Shown here: positions 44,836 to 60,849 of the stretch, one piece after another | Numbering within the stretch: position 1 is the first letter of the stretch | Layout of the letters: every line of letters begins with the position of its first letter | NCBI GenBank assembly: GCA_963693365.1 | Contig: CAVNZM010000002.1 | Coordinates: forward strand, 15,066,001 to 15,130,000 | From: Amoebidium appalachense | Taxonomy: Eukaryota; Ichthyosporea | Direction: 5' to 3' | DNA: 64,000 nt | The notes under the pieces: model-generated | Told to the model about the DNA's origin: nothing | What the model saw: only the letters and a program-made list of their open reading frames with translations | Database searches by the model: none | Position numbers and translations under genes: made by a program

Positions 44836-45451
44836 GTAAGTTGGTGTGGTAAACTTTGGTGACAGTTGCCCGGTTTTGTTTTTGCTCGTCTTGTTGCAAT
44901 TGCTCCACCACTAAGGCTTCAAACATCCCCCTTACCGAAACATTCATTCTGCCATGAAATGATGCAACAGAGAGATCTAGAATACTCAGGTCGCAGGTGA
45001 AGCAGATATAATTAAATGGTTGGGAACGAGGATGGGATAGGAGCAATTTGGGTGTGCTTAAACTTTGATGTGTTGTGCCGTGCCGCGCTGTGATTGGGGT
45101 GTGTGTACCGTTTTCTTTTGTATGCCTTGCAAAAAATCGGTGTGTGTGTGCCCCTGTGCGTGTGCACGCGTGGTGGTGAGAGTCTGCTGTGTCTGTGTGT
45201 TTGCCACGTTACAGGTGTAGTATTCCTGAAGTTCTATCTATGTGCATTGTGTTTGTGTGTGCCCCGTACATCATGGTGTGTGTGTTGTGCGGGTGGTGGT
45301 GGGCCGGGAGGAGGAAGGGGGGGAGGTGGGTGGGAACAAAAAGGAGGGGCACGGGACCTCCCGGGGGAGAGAGAGGGGGGGGGGGGGGAGGGGAGAAGGC
45401 TTGCACAGAGGGATTATGGTTTTGTGCACCTACCATTCACACCCACAACAG
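44836..45451 (+). other. 5'UTR intron of the dehydrin-like gene
   Basis: The donor AACT|GTAAGTTGG at 44836 and acceptor CCACAACAG at 45451 are separated by 616 bp of GT-rich (45095-45290) and G-rich (45300-45400) sequence. The resumed exon carries 24 nt before the ATG. Inferred from signals only. Confidence 0.5.
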
Positions 45452-45475
45452 GAAAAGTCTTTTTTTACCGCAACC

Positions 45476-45950
45476 ATGTCGTCCCCCTACACCACCAATA
45501 ACCAGTACTCTGCCCAACACCACACCGGCCCTGGTGAGCCAACTGCTACCGGGTCGGGTCACCCCACTGTTATCGGGTCGGGCTACACGGCAGACCCACG
45601 GGCGACCGGCCCTATCCCCCCTGGTGCCTACCCTCCCCCCGGCACCACCGGCCCCTACATGGGAGCTGCAAGCACACAGTCCGGCCAGCAAGAGGAGAAG
45701 GTGTGAATTTTCGTTTCAAAGCCCCCCCCGCCCCCACTCATTCCCCCCTCCCACTCCCAAAATTCTAATCTTAACCCCCGTACTTGCGCGTGCACGCAGT
45801 ACTGTGGCACTCAGGCTGGCCCCCGTCCCTCCCTCCCTCCCCCCCCCCCCCCCCCCCCCCCCCCCTCCACCTCCCTCCCGCCTCTCACCACCCATTCCCC
45901 CTCTCCCAACCCCCAGTTAACGCTAACTTCAACCTGTGCGTTTGCACGTA

Positions 45951-46007
<57 letters not shown>

Positions 46008-46453
46008 CCCCCTATCGCTACCCTCCACCTTATGCACGCGCTGTGACTAAGTACATGCAATCCCTTTAAATTATCCCCGTGTAGCACCACCTGGGCCTCT
46101 CGTGCCCGCCCACCTACCCATCCACCTAGGCCCTGGTGTCTTTTCCACCGTGGCCCATCTGGTCACACATACTTGCTCATTTGAGATGTAATTCGCAGAA
46201 AATTCATAATCATTGAAACTTATAATTTTTAATTCCACCACAGGGTATGATGCAGAAGACGAAGGAGAAGCTGCAGCAGGCCGCAGAGACGACCAAGGAG
46301 AAGGCCCATGACGTGACCGAAAAGGTCAAGGGCAAACTGGGCATGGGTACCAGTGCTCAATCGGGGGGTGCACGTGGCAGCAGCAGCAGCAGCAGCTCGG
46401 ACGAGGAGCGCAGGCGCAGGGGGGAGGGCACGGGCCAGCGCGTGGCTCTTTGA
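45476..46453 (+). CDS. Dehydrin/LEA-like hydrophilic protein
   Basis: Two exons, 45476-45700 and 46244-46453, joined in phase 0 (AAG|GTGTGA donor, CCACCACAG acceptor), give 144 aa. Residues 1-72 are rich in G, P, T, Y and Q. The junction creates EEKGMMQKTKEKLQQ, which matches the dehydrin K-segment consensus EKKGIMDKIKEKLPG at 9 of 15 positions. TTKEKAHDVTEKVKGKLG follows, like the 11-mer amphipathic repeats of group 3 LEA proteins. Near the C-terminus a seven-serine run followed by DEERRRRG resembles a dehydrin S-segment. Such proteins are intrinsically disordered and protect membranes and proteins during desiccation, cold or salt stress. The K-then-S order is unlike the usual plant order. 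Codons end mostly in G or C, suggesting strong expression. Confidence 0.78.
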
Positions 46454-46762
46454 GATATACACGTGAGATATATTTTCTGTGAAACTTTGAGATGTGAAAA
46501 TTCCATTGGGTGGATATTGTGAAGGAATTGGGGCTGGTGTATAAGTGTTTAAGGATGGTGGTTTAGATGCGAGTGGTTACCGTTGATATTGTGTTTGTTG
46601 GTGATATTTAAGATAGCAAGGTGCATTTGCTGGTGTGGACTGTTTTTGTGCATGGGTAGGATGCTGTTCGCTTATGTGTGTGAGGTGGATGGTGAAAGAT
46701 GATGGATAAAGTATAGGACAGTATGGACGGTTGTAAATCAGTGACGCCCGGCCGGCGACCAG

Positions 46763-46768
46763 AATAAA
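46763..46768 (+). terminator. Possible polyadenylation signal
   Basis: AATAAA lies 310 bp after the stop of the dehydrin-like gene in otherwise noncoding sequence. No downstream GT-rich element was checked. Confidence 0.3.
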
Positions 46769-46848
46769 TCCATCCGACGTTCGCGAATATGGCAGGTGCG
46801 GAAAAGCAAAGGCAGACATGTCTCACCGTGCAACAGGTCGACCGTCTT

Positions 46849-46884
<36 letters not shown>

Positions 46885-47020
46885 CTCCCCCAACCGCGGG
46901 GGTAAACAATCTTACCCGTTCAAAGAAAAACCTGTTTCTGGCTGAAAACATACCAAACGGGCCTGGTAAAATGCCCCCCCCCCTCCCCCCTCCCTCCCTC
47001 TGCCCATGCCCTCTCTCTCC

Positions 47021-47055
<35 letters not shown>

Positions 47056-47940
47056 TTCTCGTACCCTTCAACCCGCCAGTTTCAATTTCCATTGCTCTTT
47101 CTCACTCTGGTCTTTCCGTTGCCCTAACACATTTCTTGTAAATGCATGTGCCGTAAACATACACCATACATCCCACATCCCCCAGGCTGGCCTCCTTTCT
47201 CTAGCTACCGTATTTGACATTATGATACCTCTGGTTACTCACTGTGACCATGCAAGTACACTTGCGCTGGGCGGCCGCACATTTTGACTCCCCACCCCAC
47301 TTAATATTTTTGTTTTATCCGTTTTGTTCCCGGAGGTACCCCTAGGGGCCCTCAGGGGGAACTACCGTCTTCCACCCAGCACCGACAGTACTCTATTTTT
47401 AGCTGGGGTGCTACGATGCTATTAGCTAAAAAATTAACTATATGTACACACTTTGCCCAGGGTATCAACCCCAGCCACGCCGGTGGGTCCCCACCCCACA
47501 TCATAATCATGAATTTATCTCATCTGCCTTTGTTCTTTTTGTTTAACGGAACACCTACATATGTGCCCCTCCCCTTCCCCCCCCCCCCCCCCCCCCCCCT
47601 AACCCCAGGCCTAGGGGAGTGGCAATGTGTTGAGACTTTACCCAGTTTACCATTATGAAATTATCTCCTCTACCTTGTTGTTTTTTTGTTTAACAACACA
47701 TATGCCCCCCACCCCCTTCAACACACACACACGCGAGACCTAGGGGAGTGGTAATTTTTTGACTTTCGGTTAATGGCCAGCAGTGTACGCCCATGGTTAA
47801 GGGGCGGTATCCATATGATGCGCTTTCAATGAATATACTTGTAGTGTTTTATAACACATGGCACTTAGGATGTTAGCCTTAGTTAGTGGATCCAGAAAAG
47901 TTTAAAGAGTCAGGCCTCAGTGAGGCCAAGAGAAATTGAA
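46769..47940. other. Spacer with poly-C runs and a tandem pair
   Basis: Poly-C at about 46851-46880, 47022-47055 and 47578-47599. A diverged tandem pair covers about 47507-47640 and 47650-47765, sharing TTATCTC.TCT.CCTT, TTTTTGTTTAAC and CCTAGGGGAGTGG. No exon is recognised. Confidence 0.5.
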
Positions 47941-47984
47941 TAGGGAATGGGTGTGTGTGTGTGGGTGGGTGGGTCACGTTAGGG

Positions 47985-48578
<594 letters not shown>

Positions 48579-48909
48579 TAACGAACATCACTGAAGGGGC
48601 TGCCCCTCAATCCCCCCCCCCCTCCCCCTGTCCCTTCTCCGCCCTCCCTCCCTCCCCTTCCAGGTGCCTGCCTTCTGGGATAACACAGGTATTCACAGAC
48701 AGAATGAAGAGCCCGAGCCTGGAAGTCTACACGCATCGGCAGTGATGATGGGCACACTAGATCTAATAAGCTTTAAGTATCAGGGCTAAGCAGCCTTCAC
48801 AGGGGAAGAACTACAAAAAGAATAATTAAGGAGGCGAGTTGGTGATAGGATATGCGCCGCTTATGGACGGGTGGGTCTGTTGGTTGGTCGGGTAGTAGAC
48901 GTATGTAAT

Positions 48910-51300
<2,391 letters not shown>

Positions 51301-51717
51301 CGTATTATCCCTTTCGTTGTTCCCCCTCCCCCCTCCCCCTCCTCCCGCCGGCCCCTCCGGCCCCAGGCACCCAGCCAACTCTCCAAACGTCCTTTGTCTC
51401 CCCCCCCCCCCCCCCCCCCCCCACACACACACAGTATGTATCTTCCTTCTCTGATCCTCTGCTCAAACCCCCCCCCCCCCCCCCCAAACCCCACCCCAAC
51501 CCCACCCCCCTCCCGGCCTTCCTCCAATCGATATCCTTCGCTTCCTCCCGCCCTTCCTCCAATCGATATCCTTCGCTCCCTTCCCCCATTCCCTGCAAAT
51601 GGCACTGAACACCAAAGAGACTTACATATCGGCTAGGCAAGCACCTTTCAACCCTCCCTTACGCAAACTGATAATAGCCTTCCTAATCTTAACAACCCCC
51701 CCTGTACCCCCCCATCC

Positions 51718-51752
<35 letters not shown>

Positions 51753-53456
51753 CCTCTCTCTCTCTCCGGCCGGGGCCCCCATCTTCTCCCCTGGCTGGCG
51801 GGCCCCAAGTCCGCCCGAGCCCGCCCCAAAGCCTTCGAATTGATTGAAATCCAAATAGGCACTGTGACGATAGAACGAGATATTTCATTTTAGAGATAGA
51901 CAAGTGTAATCGATGCCCTCAATATCCGGGATTGAATAGACCCCCAGAAACATGCTTTTTCATGTAGGTAACTTCACAGAGGCAGCCAGGCAGACATATA
52001 TAGACACAAAAACCTTGTATGTATACCCTATAACCCTTGTGTACCCCATAGTACCCTAGTCGCCCAAGATAGAGTACCCCGTACCTCAGCAAGTGGGGTA
52101 TTTTGTTTTCGGGGTGGGGTATTTTGTAGGGTTTTTTCCGGGTATTGTCTAACCCTGGTCCCATGTCTTCAAAATAGGCTTTTGTTAACCCGCCTCCGTG
52201 ACGTAACTTCGTGTCAGTTTCCACCAACCAGGTTCTTATTTTATTGACTCGATATGGTAGCACCCTAAAACCCCAGTCTGGAAATTTGTCTTTGCTACTG
52301 TGCCAAAATAAATAGTGTCTGGACAACTACGTAGCATAGTGTTTCTTTGGATGCATAACATATCAAATTTGACTTTTCTTCTTGATTATCAAACTGTAGT
52401 TGAACGATAATTTCCTTGAGCAGAGAACCTACCAGAATTAAGAGATTTCGAAAAAAACCTTGGGAACTGGGCTTCAAAAATTTGACCCCAACCTCTTGGT
52501 ATGGATTCATTGGTCAACGCGGCGAGCCACTTTTTCTTGAGCCCCCTCCAAACAGTCATCAAATTCGGTTTCTTCGTTTTTAACCGTTGAACCGGCTCCG
52601 GCGACCTGGCATTTAATATCGCCATATAGCTATAACTCTACATTGAGGAGGCCTAAAGTGTACAAAAAACGATTTTTAAGCATTATTCTAGGGTTTATAT
52701 GTATTTACAGCCTATCATTGGTGTTCGGTGAAATCGAAAAGTATTCAAGTTGGGGCTCAATGGAAATTGATTTCTATGGTATGGTTTAGGGGGCGCTCTC
52801 AAGAGAATCAAATACACAGAACACAATCGCTCACTCGTCACAGGCTCTCTGACAGTCTCTGTGTAAGTGAACCGTTTCGTTTGTTTTTGCTTCTGAACGC
52901 GTGAATACTCAAAACTGCGGAGAATTGTAAGGGGTGTGGCGTCTACCTTTATACGCTACTATAGTATGAATCATTTTTCTTTGTAGCACAGTTGCTTCTA
53001 TGCTTTCTTGTCGACCTCACGTGTAACTGAGTGCTCAACTTGAGAGGAAGATCCTGTATTTAGAGTGTATATTTCGCTCGATTGAGTTGCGGGACTTGGG
53101 CGCGAGAACATCCTTGATGTACAGACATATTAGTCTTCAAGCTTGCCTTCAGTTTCCACCTTTTCCTGCTATATATTCTTCACGCGTGTTTTCCGACAAC
53201 ATCACCAGGCCAGCACAATTTAGAATCATTATGCAGCCACTCGGGAGACGAAAAGTTTGACAAAGCACTCTGTGCACTCACGCTCACTGTATATATGCCA
53301 CCATAGGTATTCATACATGGATGTTTTTTTGTTTTTTTTTTTCCCGCAACAACATCTATTTTTTTATAGCTCGGACCGCACAGCTTAAAAAAAAAACCAT
53401 GTTCCCGCAATCCACAAGTTAGCTTCCTGACGCTCCTTCCTCTGCAGATATCAAAC
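51301..53456. other. Upstream region of the PLC-like gene, no exon recognised
   Basis: Pyrimidine-rich to 51780, with a tandem pair of CTTCCTCCAATCGATATCCTT-like 30-bp units near 51520-51580 and poly-C at 51718-51749. 51850-53400 is AT-richer unique sequence. The last 10 bp before the ATG follow a CTCTGCAG acceptor (53448), so the PLC-like gene probably has a noncoding first exon somewhere here. Confidence 0.4.
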
Positions 53457-53629
53457 ATGCGTCTTGTCGTTGCAGCGCTGGCGCTTGCCGGGTCGGCGAT
53501 GGGTGCCGGGGAACCCCCAAGAAAGCTCAAACTGAATGAGATCCAGGTGGGTGGGCTGCATGAACATAAGGTTTAGAGAAAGGGGGGGGGGGGGGGGGGG
53601 GGGGGAAGAGAGGGAACTTTTTTTTTTTT

Positions 53630-53661
<32 letters not shown>

Positions 53662-54757
53662 GGGGGCGGAGGGGGTAACAGTGTACTGCTTCAGTGCGTG
53701 GTGCGCTTTGGTAGTGACGGGGTGCCAACTCTCTAAAAATTGGTATTTTTTTCGTGGGCTGTTGTTCCCCACACTCCTTGTCCCCGTCTATTTGCTTTCT
53801 CTCTCTTTTTTTTTTCTTCTTTCCTGTTTTTTTTTGCTATGCAATTTCAACGAGGACGTTTAAACCTTAGCAGTAAATCAGACCAACGGTCCAAGTGCAA
53901 TGATCAGACCAACGGTCCAAGTGCAATGATGGCCATCGCTGTCTCTTCGGGTCGGGTCACTGACGGGTTCGGGCCGGGTCAGGTGCTTGGCAGCCACAAC
54001 AGCTACCACAAGGTGCCGCCCGCACGTGCCTACGAGTTTTTGGAGGATGTGGACAAGATACTCGAGACCACGTGGGCTAAGGGTGCAGATCAGTCCCACC
54101 TGCCGGTATGCCGGTTCTTCGGTTCCATTTTCGGTTTTGTTGGTACTTTGCTACGGTTTTTTTCTTTTTCTTCTTCTTCTTCCTTTTTTTTTCTTTTTTT
54201 TATTTTTCTTTATTAAAAAAAAATAAAAAAATTCCCCGTCATATTTATTTTATTTTTATTTGTTGATGTATTTATTTATTTGCGCACGGTGCTGTCCATT
54301 TTTTGTTTTGTTGATTTGCATTTTTCCTGGTTATTTGCATTGTTTTCCCCTTTCGAATGTTTGCTTTTTCTTGCGCTGTTGAATGGTAGATGAGAGGTGG
54401 GTTGTTTTTGTATACACGCATCTACTGGCTTTTATTTGTATGTGTTTATTTGTGTGTGCTTTCTTTCTCGACAATTACTCTTTCGTAAGCACATGCCCTA
54501 TTAGTAATTCGACCAAATCAAAAGAAAACAATACAATACACCACAGGGCAAATGGTGTTACACGTTTCTATCAACCCCTAAAACCTGGTAGATTCGCATA
54601 TACCTCACTTATCACACATCGTATACTAAACATCTTCCCTCGGAAAGTAATGAACACGAGCAATTGGAATGGAAGGCCGTTCGGAGTGAAGCAACAGTTG
54701 CAATCCACTGACAAGAAAGAATGACTTATTCATAGTGATGCACTCAATCCGTGCGCA

Positions 54758-54821
<64 letters not shown>

Positions 54822-54973
54822 CCACAGCTCGAGGACCAGCTGAACACGCAGAACATCCGCCAGCTGGAATTTGACGTCTATTGGGACCCCCGAGGGGGGC
54901 TCTATTCCAAGCCCACGGGTGCAAATATGCCGGATTTGGGTGTGCTGGCCGACATTGTCTCAGGCACCAGGTT

Positions 54974-55021
<48 letters not shown>

Positions 55022-55319
55022 CCGCCCCTTCTTGTCGAGAAAATTGAGTGTTAATTAAAGCATATGTGCAGCAAATACTCTCCTGTTGGCACCGTAGGGC
55101 AGATTTCGTACCTTCTTTTTCCTTTGCTGCTCTGCAGATTTCAGAGAGCCTGGTGCAAAACGATTTTGGAGGGAAAACATAAGGAGAAGATTGGAGTGAG
55201 TTTAAGGCGCAGGGTATCATTAAGTATTTGCGGGCTTTGACTGACATGTCATGTCTTTTTTCCATCCACAGAGATGTCATCAACAAGATCAAGAATTGGG
55301 GTATGCTGTGTCTCCCCCA

Positions 55320-55356
<37 letters not shown>

Positions 55357-55824
55357 ACACCTCTGTCTCCCTCCCTTCCTCCTTTTTTTCTCTTTTTTGT
55401 GCGGCCCTATCTTGTAAGTTGGGCTAGTTATGAGTGACTACTTCAAGGGCACAGTGCTGTTCGACCTGATTTGGAAAACGGTGTTTAATTGCTACCGTAT
55501 AATGAGAGTTCTTTGCTCCGCGGTGCCTTGGGTTCTGTATCATGAAAGAATGAACGTCGGTTTAAGTTATTTCGGAAAAGGCTAGCAAAGCACACCAGAA
55601 AAGGCATCACATGAGTTTGTGGTGAGTGCTGTGCAGTGGTGCATTGAAGGTACAAGTCCAACGCTCGAGTTAGATGCATAAAGGGATATTAGTTTGCTGA
55701 TTGGCTCGTTGTCATGCAGCTCAGGACACGTTCCACATTGGCCGCCGTGCTTCACCCCTTGACGAGGTGATTGACCCCCCCCCCCCCCCCCCCCACACAC
55801 ACAAAAGAGGGAAAGGAGGGGAGG

Positions 55825-55867
<43 letters not shown>

Positions 55868-56641
55868 GGGGGGGGGGGGGGGGCAAGGGAGAGAGAGAGA
55901 GAGAGAGAAAGATAAAAGAGCGAAGAAAAGATGATAGAATGAGGAAAAAGGGTGGATGTATGGTAGTGGAAGCATATGGCGGAGGGCTTTTAAAGCAGCC
56001 CCCCCCCCCTCCCTAAAAAAAAAAAAAAAATAAAAAATATATAAAAAAGGGGGGGGGGGGGGAAGGAAAAGAAAAACGAAATACGGTGAAAATTGCTCCC
56101 ATTTCCCCATGACTGCTCTCCCTCCCTCACCAGTCAACAATCCACTCATTCCAAATTCTCATCTTTTGCAGCCCGGGTTCAAGGTGATGCACCTTAACGA
56201 CTTCGACTACAACACACACTGTGAGACGCTTAAGGGGTGCCTTTCCATCGTTGCTAACTGGTCAAATGCAAACCCCAACCATCTGCCCCTGGCCATCCTC
56301 TTGGAGCCCAAGGACACACAACTCAACAATGACCTTAAGAGGGAACTTAAGGAGGGGTTCTACAACATGCTGGGTAAGTGGCGAAAAATATTGGGAAAAA
56401 AGGAAAAGGGATTCCTTCCGCGTTTTTTCGGTCCTCCCCTATGTAGCTCGGTTCCTGTCGATTAATCCTTTCGCATACTCTTGCTAATACCGTGTCGATT
56501 TCTTAATGTGAATTTATAGGCAAATGACAAATGATTTTGTTTGATGACTAGTGAAAACAGTTTGCTAACCCGCCCCCTCCCCCTTCCCCTCCGCCTCCCT
56601 CTCTCCTTACCTTTCCCTCTCTCCCTACCTTTCCCTTTCCA

Positions 56642-56692
<51 letters not shown>

Positions 56693-56794
56693 GGACCTCA
56701 AGATTCTGCCCATTGCTGAGCCCCCCATGATCGGCAAGCCTGAGCTCTACGCCCTTGAGGGAGAGGTGCGTCCCCCCCCTCCCCCCCCCCAACC

Positions 56795-56850
<56 letters not shown>

Positions 56851-59800
56851 CACGCTCACAAACCTCACCTACTTACTACCCCCCCCCCCCCCCCCCCCCC
56901 AATAATAAAAAAAGAGACCCGCACAGCCTTTTGCTTTACCTCTCTTGAATGGAGTGATTGGTTGGGCGAATGAAAGTAATCTTTCCTTCTGGACCCTCCC
57001 CCGACCCTCCATTTCCCCTAATTTAAACTGGGCTCAGTCTTTTGTTACACACCAGAACACTTTATTCATCTTACATGCATTAGATTTTCGTGCACACCAT
57101 CCCTCTCGGCTTACATACTTATATTATTTCCATCGTTCCTAACACTTAAAACTTTTGGCATCCGCAGGTTTTGTCCGTGTTCAACCGCAGTCAGATCCTG
57201 ACACCGGATGAGGTGCGAGGCAGTGCAGCAACACTGGAGGAGGGAGTGCTGAAGAATGGATGGCCAACAGTAGACAGCATGCTGGGCAAGGTGTGTGTGT
57301 GTGTGTATCTGTGTGTGTGTGTGTGTGTGTGAGAGTTTGTGTGTGTGTGCGTGCGCGCACGTGTGACAATCACGCTTTCTTACTTCAACCGCTTATATGT
57401 TACTGTTGGATACACCACATCCAGTTGCTACCTCATGCATGATATCTAACCCTGTGTGTGCAGGTGTACTTTGTGCTGGAGAGCAAGAGAGACTTCTACA
57501 TCCAGGACAGCCCCATCCTGGCCAATCGCATTTTCTTCACCGCTGAATCTGCCCCCGGCCAGCCTGTAAAGGCCCCCTCCCCCTCCTCCCCCCCCCCCCC
57601 CCCCCCCCTTACTTCCATGCAACCGGGCATGGTTGCTCTGTGTCGTGCATCTGTAAGCACATGCGCATTTTTCGCTGCACTGCAATAGTTTGCACACACA
57701 TCTTCACCGTTTTGCTCACCTTGCTTGCATAAGCAACCCTGCTCGTCTTTGATCAAGACGGGTTGACCCGCCCAAGTTCAGTTGATGCTGCTGTCTGAGT
57801 TGGAGCGTCGTATATACGCGGGCTAAGGGGTCGAAACTCAGACGCAATTGATGACTTGGGTCCTCCCTGAGGATGGGCTCTGCTTATGACGCATACTGTG
57901 CACATGGCTGATGTTACATACTTGAATGTTTGCCTTTGCATGTGTCCTGCACCATGCTTCTCGTCGTGTATGCGTACTTCGTACCGAGTTCCGCATTCAA
58001 AACCCCCCCCCCCCCCCCCCCCCCCCCGGGCCTCCTCCCCCCCCCCCCCCCCCTTCCATGCAACCGGGCATGGTTGCTCTGTGTCGTGCATCTGTAAGCA
58101 CATACGCGTTTTTCGCTGCACTGCATTAGTTTGCACACACATCTTCACCGTTCTGCTCACCTTGCTTGCATAAGCAACCCTGCTCGTCTTTGATCAAGAC
58201 GGGTTGACCCACCCAAGTTCAGTTGATGCTGCTGTTTGAGTTGGAGCGTCGTATATACGCGGGCTAAGGGGTCGAAACTCAGACGCAATTGATGACTTGG
58301 GCCCTCCCTGAGGATGGGCTCTGCTTATGACGCATACTGTGCGCATGGCTGATGTTGCATACTTGAATGTTTGCCTTTGCATGTGTCCTGCACCATGCTT
58401 CTCATCGTGTATGCGTACTTTGTACTGTGTTCCGCATTCAAACCCCCCCTGTCTTCTTTCAGAGGTGTCCTTTCAGGACAGACCACTGTGTGGAGACATC
58501 TTTACTTCCATGCAACCGGGCATGGTTGCTCTGTGTCGTGCATCTGTAAGCACATACGCGTTTTTCGCTGCACTGCATTAGTTTGCACACACATCTTCAC
58601 CGTTCTGCTCACCTTGCTTGCATAAGCAACCCTGCTCGTCTTTGATCAAGACGGGTTGACCCACCCAAGTTCAGTTGATGCTGCTGTTTGAGTTGGAGCG
58701 TCGTATATACGCGGGCTAAGGGGTCGAAACTCAGACGCAATTGATGACTTGGGCCCTCCCTGAGGATGGGCTCTGCTTATGACGCATACTGTGCGCATGG
58801 CTGATGTTGCATACTTGAATGTTTGCCTTTGCATGTGTCCTGCACCATGCTTCTCATCGTGTATGCGTACTTTGTACTGTGTTCCGCATTCAAACCCCCC
58901 CCCCTTCCCTGCCTCTCAATATCGCAAAAGAAACCAATAAGCAAGGAAGAAAGCAAAAAACACTCGAGTCGATACAGTAACTAAGGCATACGCAGTTCTA
59001 AACCCGATCTATCACTGTCGCATCACATGTTGGTGTGTGGCCGAACACTTTTGTCAAAAGTGCATCAGATATGTCAATAACTTCATCTGATGAAGATGTG
59101 TGGACTTCTGGCGTATTCCTCCGAATTAATGCCAATAACTTCATCTGATGAATAAGAATACATTGAATCTACGCCCACATGCTCACTTACATGCGTGAAT
59201 GGATAAGCCATCTGGTTCTGCAAATTCACTTGGACCCCCCCAGGATGCTGCATTTATTGCCGTCTACAATGCCACCAGCCCTAACATCACCGAAATGGTC
59301 AAGCAGGGCTACATCGTCCAGACCCGCGCTGATACCGGTACGTTCATTCATCCCCCCCTCCTCCCCCCCCCCTCCCCCCCAAACACACACCCTTTCCCCC
59401 CGTCCTTCCCGTCCCCCTGCCTGCCCCACTTGTCTTCCACACTGTTTTACCATCAATCCCAGCAGCCACTACAGCACCCGATACCTATCCACACACACAA
59501 ACACGAACAACGTTAATTTTTTCGAGGTTCTACAGCATACCGGGTCGATGCGTGAATGCACCTTGTCAAGAAGAAATCTCTCGTTCTTTACTAAGCATCC
59601 TCGCATCATTTCCGTCAACCTGTCTTAACCCCCCTCCCCCCCCTCCCCCCCCCCTACACACACACACACACACACACACACTCTTCCACCCACCACAGTC
59701 GAGCTCACGGACTCCAAAGGCTGGGATACTGCCGCCATTGCCAGTGGTGCACAGTACGTAGCCACCAACTACCCTGCACCCCAAGGCCCCACCCAGAATG

Positions 59801-59962
59801 TGAACAAGAACAACTACAGTGTCAGTCTGGCCCCCACATGCAATCCTGTGTTGATGGCTGGCCAGCCCTGCCCTCTTCTTCAGGATGGTGGTTGGGATAA
59901 GTGGTAAGAAACACCTCCCCTTCCCCCCCCCCCCCCATCTGCCCCAGGGCGGAGGTTGTGTG

Positions 59963-60043
<81 letters not shown>

Positions 60044-60220
60044 TGTGCGCGTGGATATGTGTGTGTATGTGTGTGTGCGTGCCCGTGTGTGCATGTAATC
60101 AAGGAATACGATCCAGACTCGAACGCTTACGAGTAGGAAAACTTGAAGGGTTATGAAGGACAAAAGTAAAATGACGCAAAAGCACTTGAGCGCAATATAG
60201 ATAGACCTCCCCCCTTCCCC

Positions 60221-60256
<36 letters not shown>

Positions 60257-60602
60257 CCTCCCTCCCTCCCCCAGCCAAAAAAAAAAAAAAAAAAAAAGAA
60301 ACACGAAACTCTATCTTCCTGCCTTCTCCGAAGTTTAATGTCTATTGATCTCACATATCTAATAATCACCCAATCAATGTGCAGGGAGGACTGGAGCACG
60401 TGCAGTGGTACCTGCTCGTCCAATGGAGTGCAGACACGTACCCGCCAGTGCTCAGCTCCTTGGGCAGCCAATGGCGGCAAGCCATGCGTGGGCAACGACA
60501 CCGAGTCACGTGACTGCCAGACTGCCCCATGTGGCGCCCCGTCTGTAGAGAACAAGGGTGTGTGCCCCCCCCCCCTCCCCCCCCCCTCCCCCACCCCCCC
60601 CC

Positions 60603-60650
<48 letters not shown>

Positions 60651-60748
60651 ACCACCACCACCAAAAAAAATGCATGACACACACACTTTGATTATACCTT
60701 CACACCCACGAGTACGTAAGGGAAATGGCACGTTCATGCTTGAACACG

Positions 60749-60786
<38 letters not shown>

Positions 60787-60808
60787 ACCCCAACCCCACC
60801 CCACCCTC

Positions 60809-60849
<41 letters not shown>

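Noticed and set aside
51919-52326. 135-aa open frame on the - strand
   Set aside because: It runs through repeated GGGTA/GGGGTATTTTGT sequence. There is no recognisable domain, splice context or promoter.
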